64,000 nucleotides of DNA from JBGQOJ01 sp052119585. Lineage in GTDB: Bacteria > Pseudomonadota > Alphaproteobacteria > Rhodobacterales > Rhodobacteraceae. Shown in pieces: positions 60,522 to 64,000 of the stretch; within the stretch, counting starts at the first letter, position 1; every line of letters starts with the position of its first letter. The translations under genes and the position numbers were made by a program. The notes beneath the pieces are model-generated. The model was not told the origin of the DNA. It ran no database searches and saw only the letters and a list, made by a program, of their open reading frames with translations. The stretch spans positions 620,001 to 684,000 of the forward strand of contig NZ_JBGQOJ010000001.1 in NCBI RefSeq assembly GCF_052119585.1, given 5' to 3'.

Positions 60522-61498
60522 CCGACCTGACCCTGCGCGCAGTTCAGGCGTTGACCGCTTGGGGTGGTTCCGATGCGCCGCCCCGCCTGATCAGCCACCG
60601 CGAAAATGCCGTGTTCGAGGTTGTCCTGAAGACCGGCGAACGGGCCGCGCTTCGGCTGCACCGGCCCGGCTATGTGACGCGCAACGATATCGTCTCTGAA
60701 CTTGTCTGGACCCAAGGACTGCACACCGCCGGATCGGGCGTGCCGACGCCCGTGCCAACCACCGCCGGCGATCTGGTGCACAGCCTGCCCGACGGCCAAA
60801 ATGTGTCCGTCATTTCGTGGCTGGACGGCACCCCGATCGGTGCCGGTGAAACACCTTTGGCCGGAACGCTGGCCGATCAGGTCGCCCTTTATACAGAGGT
60901 CGGAAAGACCCTTGCGCAGCTTCACACCGCGACCGATGCGTTGATCCTGCCACCGGATTTCAGCCGCCCAAGCTGGGGCGTTGACGGTTTTCTGGGGCCA
61001 AACCCGCTATGGGGCAGGTTCTGGGATCATCCGATGCTGGACGAGGACGACCGCGAACTGTTGCAGGTTGCCCGGATGATGGCGCGGTCTTCGATGAAGG
61101 AATACCTGCCCAAGGCAGACTTTGGCCTGATCCACGCCGATGCTCTGCGCGAAAACATCCTTGCGACCGACAAGGGCCTAAGCCTGATCGACTTCGATGA
61201 CAGCGGCTTTGGCTTTCGGTTGTATGACATCACCACGGCGCTGACACAAAGTCTGGAAGACGAAAACCTACCCGATCTTTATGCGGCCATCGTCGAAGGC
61301 TACGACAGCCTGCGCCCGCTATCGCCAGAGGACCGCGCAATGATGCCACTGTTTTCGATGATGCGGTCGTTCGCCAGCCTTGGCTGGATCGTGCCGCGAC
61401 TGCCTGACGATCATCCCAAAATTCCGGTTTACTTCGATCGCGCCCTGTCAGCCGCCGAGGCGTTCATGGACGGGTATGACTTTCTGGCCGAAGGCTAG
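60518..61498 (+). CDS. APH-family small-molecule kinase
   Basis: A 326-residue phosphotransferase of the aminoglycoside/choline/homoserine kinase fold. The catalytic loop is H-A-D-A-L-R-E-N (206-213, Asp208) and the metal-binding motif is L-I-D-F-D-D-S-G (223-230). It overlaps the phospho-lyase-like gene by 4 bp, and the same two activities are fused or paired in hydroxylysine and ethanolamine-phosphate catabolism, so it likely makes the phosphate substrate for its neighbour. The 3' end overlaps pncB on the other strand by 4 bp. Confidence 0.82.
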   Translation: MTDLTLRAVQALTAWGGSDAPPRLISHRENAVFEVVLKTGERAALRLHRPGYVTRNDIVSELVWTQGLHTAGSGVPTPVPTTAGDLVHSLPDGQNVSVISWLDGTPIGAGETPLAGTLADQVALYTEVGKTLAQLHTATDALILPPDFSRPSWGVDGFLGPNPLWGRFWDHPMLDEDDRELLQVARMMARSSMKEYLPKADFGLIHADALRENILATDKGLSLIDFDDSGFGFRLYDITTALTQSLEDENLPDLYAAIVEGYDSLRPLSPEDRAMMPLFSMMRSFASLGWIVPRLPDDHPKIPVYFDRALSAAEAFMDGYDFLAEG

Positions 61499-62787
61499 AC
61501 AATCACTTCTATAGGCGTCTGTTCCCCGACGCCAAAGACCCGCTTGTAGCGCGCGATCTCGTCCTTTGGGCCCATCGCCTTTTCAGGGTTGTCGGACAGC
61601 TTCACTGTCGGGCGGCCATTTGCGCTGACCGCTTTGCAGACCAGACTGAACGGTGCAAGCGCGTCATTCGGAACAAGCCCGCGAAAGTCGTTGGTCAGCA
61701 AAGTGCCCCAGCCAAAGCTGGGTTTGACGCGCCCCTGAAACTGGTTTTGCAGCTCGACAATCTTGTCGACGTCAAGCCCGTCGGAAAAGATCACAAGCTT
61801 TTTCCGGGGGTCTTCGCCGCGGGATGTCCACCAGTCGATCGCAATCTCGGCCCCTGTCGCCGGATCGCCGCTATCAACACGGATGCCCGTCCATTTGGCC
61901 AGCCAATCGGGCGCATGTTTCAGGAACCCTTCGGTGCCATAGGTGTCGGGCAGGATAATCCGCAGATTGCCGTCATGCTCTTCCTGCCAATCCGCCAGCA
62001 CCTTGTAGGGCGCCTGACGCAGCTCGTCGTCACTGTCGGCCAGCGCGCTATAGACCATCGGCAATTCATGGGCGTTCGTTCCGATCGCCTCGACCTCGCG
62101 GCGCATGGCGATCAGGCAATTCGAGGTGCCGACGAATTTCTCGCCTAACCCCTCTTGCATCGCCTGCACACACCAATCCTGCCACATGAACGAATGCCGC
62201 CGCCGCGTTCCGAAATCGGCAAGCCGCAAGTGATCGACGGTGCGCAGGGTCTCTACCTTTTGCCACAGCTTTGTCATGGCGCGGGCATACAACACCTGCA
62301 ACTCGAACCGGCCCATATCGCGCAGAACCGCCCGCGAGCGAAGCTCCATCAGCACGGCAAGCGCGGGAATTTCCCACATCATCACCTCGGGCCATTTACC
62401 CTCGAACGTCAGTTCGTATTGGCCGTCGCGCTTTTCCAGATGGTAGGCGGGCAGGCGCATCCCCTCGAACCACTCCATGAAATCGGGGCGGAACATCTGG
62501 CGCTTGCCGTAAAAGGTATTGCCGCGCAGAAACGTGCTTTCGCCGCGCGATAGCGACAGCGACCGGATGTGGTCCAGCTGCTCGCGCAACTCTCCTTCGT
62601 CGATCAGATCGGCCAGACGGATGGATTTGGTGCGGTTGATCAGGCTGAAGGTGACATCGGTGTCGCGCTTGTTGCGGAAGACGGACTGGCACATCAACAG
62701 CTTGTAGAAATCGGTGTCGATCAAAGAGCGGACAATCGGGTCGATCTTCCATTTGTGGTTATAAACGCGGGTGGCGATGTCGACCAT
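61495..62787 (-). CDS. pncB: nicotinate phosphoribosyltransferase
   Basis: A 430-residue enzyme that makes nicotinate mononucleotide in NAD salvage. Signatures: D-T-D-F-Y-K-L-L-M near the start, F-G-T-R-R-R-H-S in the centre (His is phosphorylated in the family), and D-S-G-D-P followed by F-S-D-G-L-D. AGGAGA precedes the start. It follows pncA by about 80 bp on the same strand, forming a salvage operon. Confidence 0.94.
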   Translation of the reverse strand: MVDIATRVYNHKWKIDPIVRSLIDTDFYKLLMCQSVFRNKRDTDVTFSLINRTKSIRLADLIDEGELREQLDHIRSLSLSRGESTFLRGNTFYGKRQMFRPDFMEWFEGMRLPAYHLEKRDGQYELTFEGKWPEVMMWEIPALAVLMELRSRAVLRDMGRFELQVLYARAMTKLWQKVETLRTVDHLRLADFGTRRRHSFMWQDWCVQAMQEGLGEKFVGTSNCLIAMRREVEAIGTNAHELPMVYSALADSDDELRQAPYKVLADWQEEHDGNLRIILPDTYGTEGFLKHAPDWLAKWTGIRVDSGDPATGAEIAIDWWTSRGEDPRKKLVIFSDGLDVDKIVELQNQFQGRVKPSFGWGTLLTNDFRGLVPNDALAPFSLVCKAVSANGRPTVKLSDNPEKAMGPKDEIARYKRVFGVGEQTPIEVIV

Positions 62788-62866
62788 TATGCTCTCCTGA
62801 CTGCCCGATGGTTAGACCAAGGGGGGCGGCGCATGGCAAGGGGCGGCGGCGTGTTAAATGCCGGTC

Positions 62867-63466
62867 CTAATCCTTAAGCTTTACCCCTGCGGCCCCCATC
62901 GCGGCCCGCGCGGCATCCAGCGATCCGTTCAAATCAATCGCGCGGCAGGCGCTTTGCAGAACAGCCACATCAAAACCCAGCTTGGCGGCATCCTGTGCCG
63001 AGTAGTTCACGCAAAAATCAAGGGCAAGCCCGACCAGCGTCAGCGAGGAAACACCGCGAGTGCGCAGATACCCGTCCAGCCCGGTGGGTGTGGTGCGGTC
63101 ATTCTCGAAAAAGGCGGAATAGCTGTCGATCCGGGGCCGGAACCCCTTGCGCAGGATCATATCGGCAGGTTCGGTCAACAGCCCCTTGTGGATCTTGGCG
63201 CCCTTGGTGCCCTGAATGCAGTGATCGGGCCAAAGCGTCTGACGCCCATAGGGCATTTCGATCTCGTCGAACGGCACCTTGCCCTTGTGACTGCTTGCGA
63301 AGGACGAATGCCCCTTGGGGTGCCAGTCCTGCGTCAGGACCACGACCTCAGAGGATAGCATCAACGCATTGATCTCTCCGACAATCTCGTCGCCACCCGC
63401 CACAGCCAGCGCGCCGCCAGGGCAGAAATCATTTTGCACATCAATCACGATCAGGGCGTTGGTCAT
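62867..63466 (-). CDS. pncA: nicotinamidase
   Basis: A 199-residue hydrolase that turns nicotinamide into nicotinate, the substrate of PncB. The catalytic triad is Asp9 (V-I-D-V-Q-N-D-F), Lys107 and Cys152 (L-D-F-C-V-N-Y). The metal ligands fit Asp47, His49 (Q-D-W-H-P-K-G-H) and His82. AAGGAG precedes the ATG. It is the upstream gene of the pncA-pncB pair and diverges from trhO. Confidence 0.94.
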   Translation of the reverse strand: MTNALIVIDVQNDFCPGGALAVAGGDEIVGEINALMLSSEVVVLTQDWHPKGHSSFASSHKGKVPFDEIEMPYGRQTLWPDHCIQGTKGAKIHKGLLTEPADMILRKGFRPRIDSYSAFFENDRTTPTGLDGYLRTRGVSSLTLVGLALDFCVNYSAQDAAKLGFDVAVLQSACRAIDLNGSLDAARAAMGAAGVKLKD

Positions 63467-63565
63467 AGGGCTCTCCTTGGTGTCGGCATCGGGTCGATCG
63501 CGCCCGAAGGTGCGTCAACGGGTGGCACTTGCAGCAGGGGCACAGGATGGGGTAAACCGCGTCCC

Positions 63566-64000
63566 ATGTATACAATCGCCGCCCTATATCACTTCACCCG
63601 TTTCGACGATCCTGCAACGATTCGCGGGCCGCTGTCCGACATTTGCATCGCCAATGGCGTCAAGGGGTCGTTGCTTCTGGCACGCGAGGGCGTCAACGGA
63701 ACGATTGCAGGCACCCGCGCCGGACTGGATGCGGTTCTGGCCCATCTGCGGGCGTTGCCCGGATGTGCGACGCTGGAGCATAAGGAAAGCACGGCATCCG
63801 ATGCCCCCTTTATCCGTATGAAAGTTCGGCTGAAGAAGGAAATCGTGACGATGGGCCAGCCCGATGTCGATCCGCGCGCGGCTGTCGGTAACTATGTGTC
63901 GCCTGCCGAATGGAACGACCTGATCACCGCGCCCGATGTGGCCGTTATTGACACGCGCAACGATTACGAGGTGGCGATTGGCACCTTTGACGGCGCCATT
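63566..64000 (+). CDS. trhO: tRNA uridine(34) hydroxylase TrhO (rhodanese-related), truncated by window end
   Basis: The first 145 residues of a rhodanese-related protein; the rest lies past the window. The N-terminal domain has Y-H-F-T-R-F, L-L-A-R-E-G-V-N-G-T-I-A-G and R-M-K-V-R-L-K-K-E-I-V-T-M. The rhodanese domain begins D-V-A-V-I-D-T-R-N-D-Y-E and its active Cys is not yet reached. TrhO (YceA) hydroxylates U34 of tRNA with oxygen. Confidence 0.9.
   Translation, partial: MYTIAALYHFTRFDDPATIRGPLSDICIANGVKGSLLLAREGVNGTIAGTRAGLDAVLAHLRALPGCATLEHKESTASDAPFIRMKVRLKKEIVTMGQPDVDPRAAVGNYVSPAEWNDLITAPDVAVIDTRNDYEVAIGTFDGAI

Noticed and set aside
1..64000. Prophage, insertion sequence, CRISPR, rRNA or tRNA genes
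   Set aside because: No integrase, transposase, repeat-spacer pattern, rRNA or tRNA T-loop sequences were found; gene content is core chromosomal.

Overview
This is a chromosomal window from an alphaproteobacterium of the family Rhodobacteraceae, most likely the marine roseobacter group. The call rests on the gene set: a CcrM-type GANTC methyltransferase next to rnhB, a serB / serC-serA cluster with a serC-leader-like RNA, the DUF4170-waaA-lpxK lipid A/Kdo cluster, DUF2125 and invasion-locus-B proteins, Hint-domain secreted proteins, and a GC-rich, densely packed layout. I see no rRNA, tRNA, CRISPR array, prophage, transposase or insertion sequence.

Layout. 0-8.9 kb: GST, a HI0933-type flavoprotein behind a MscS channel, a coupled SDR/crotonase pair, a large secreted DUF2125 protein, MAPEG, PmbA/TldE and CysQ. 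9.0-11.6 kb: DUF4170-waaA-lpxK. 11.6-16.3 kb: a DUF721-dsbA-CoA-transferase operon diverging from mutY and an AlkB alkane hydroxylase. 16.4-24.8 kb: ccrM/rnhB with three GANTC sites in the ccrM promoter, two small secreted proteins, a membrane protein ending in a winged-helix DNA-binding domain, an MltB-type transglycosylase, RNase R and DapE. 25.1-27.8 kb: two tandem Hint-domain proteins. 27.8-31.9 kb: a small unknown protein and dapD, a LOG protein, rlmN, IalB. 32.0-38.5 kb: asparaginase, a coiled-coil membrane protein, serB-TSUP and serC-serA. 38.6-40.9 kb: a phosphatase, a small membrane protein, a thiolase. 41.0-48.4 kb: a giant alpha-2-macroglobulin coupled to pbpC. 48.6-58.6 kb: orphan hybrid histidine kinase, yaaA, recQ, yggT, thioesterase, an overlapping UMF1-mepA-phytase-like chain, and a queuosine-precursor transporter. 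58.6-64 kb: a structured RNA with a leader-peptide reading frame, arfB, a phospho-lyase/kinase pair, pncA-pncB and a truncated trhO.

Most genes are housekeeping: lysine/peptidoglycan precursors (dapD, dapE), serine synthesis, NAD salvage, envelope maintenance (waaA, lpxK, mltB, pbpC, mepA, A2M), RNA and DNA maintenance. Less ordinary signals lie between the genes. (1) A modular dispersed repeat occurs in four places; its two long copies keep two hairpins by compensatory base changes. (2) A structured RNA upstream of arfB carries an 18-codon reading frame, two identical Shine-Dalgarno-like heptamers competing for one complementary heptamer, and a strong terminator. (3) The ccrM promoter holds three recognition sites of its own enzyme within 39 bp. 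(4) Nested inverted repeats lie between two small secreted-protein genes just upstream of the membrane-tethered winged-helix protein. (5) The second Hint protein has lost both the nucleophile Cys and the block-B His.
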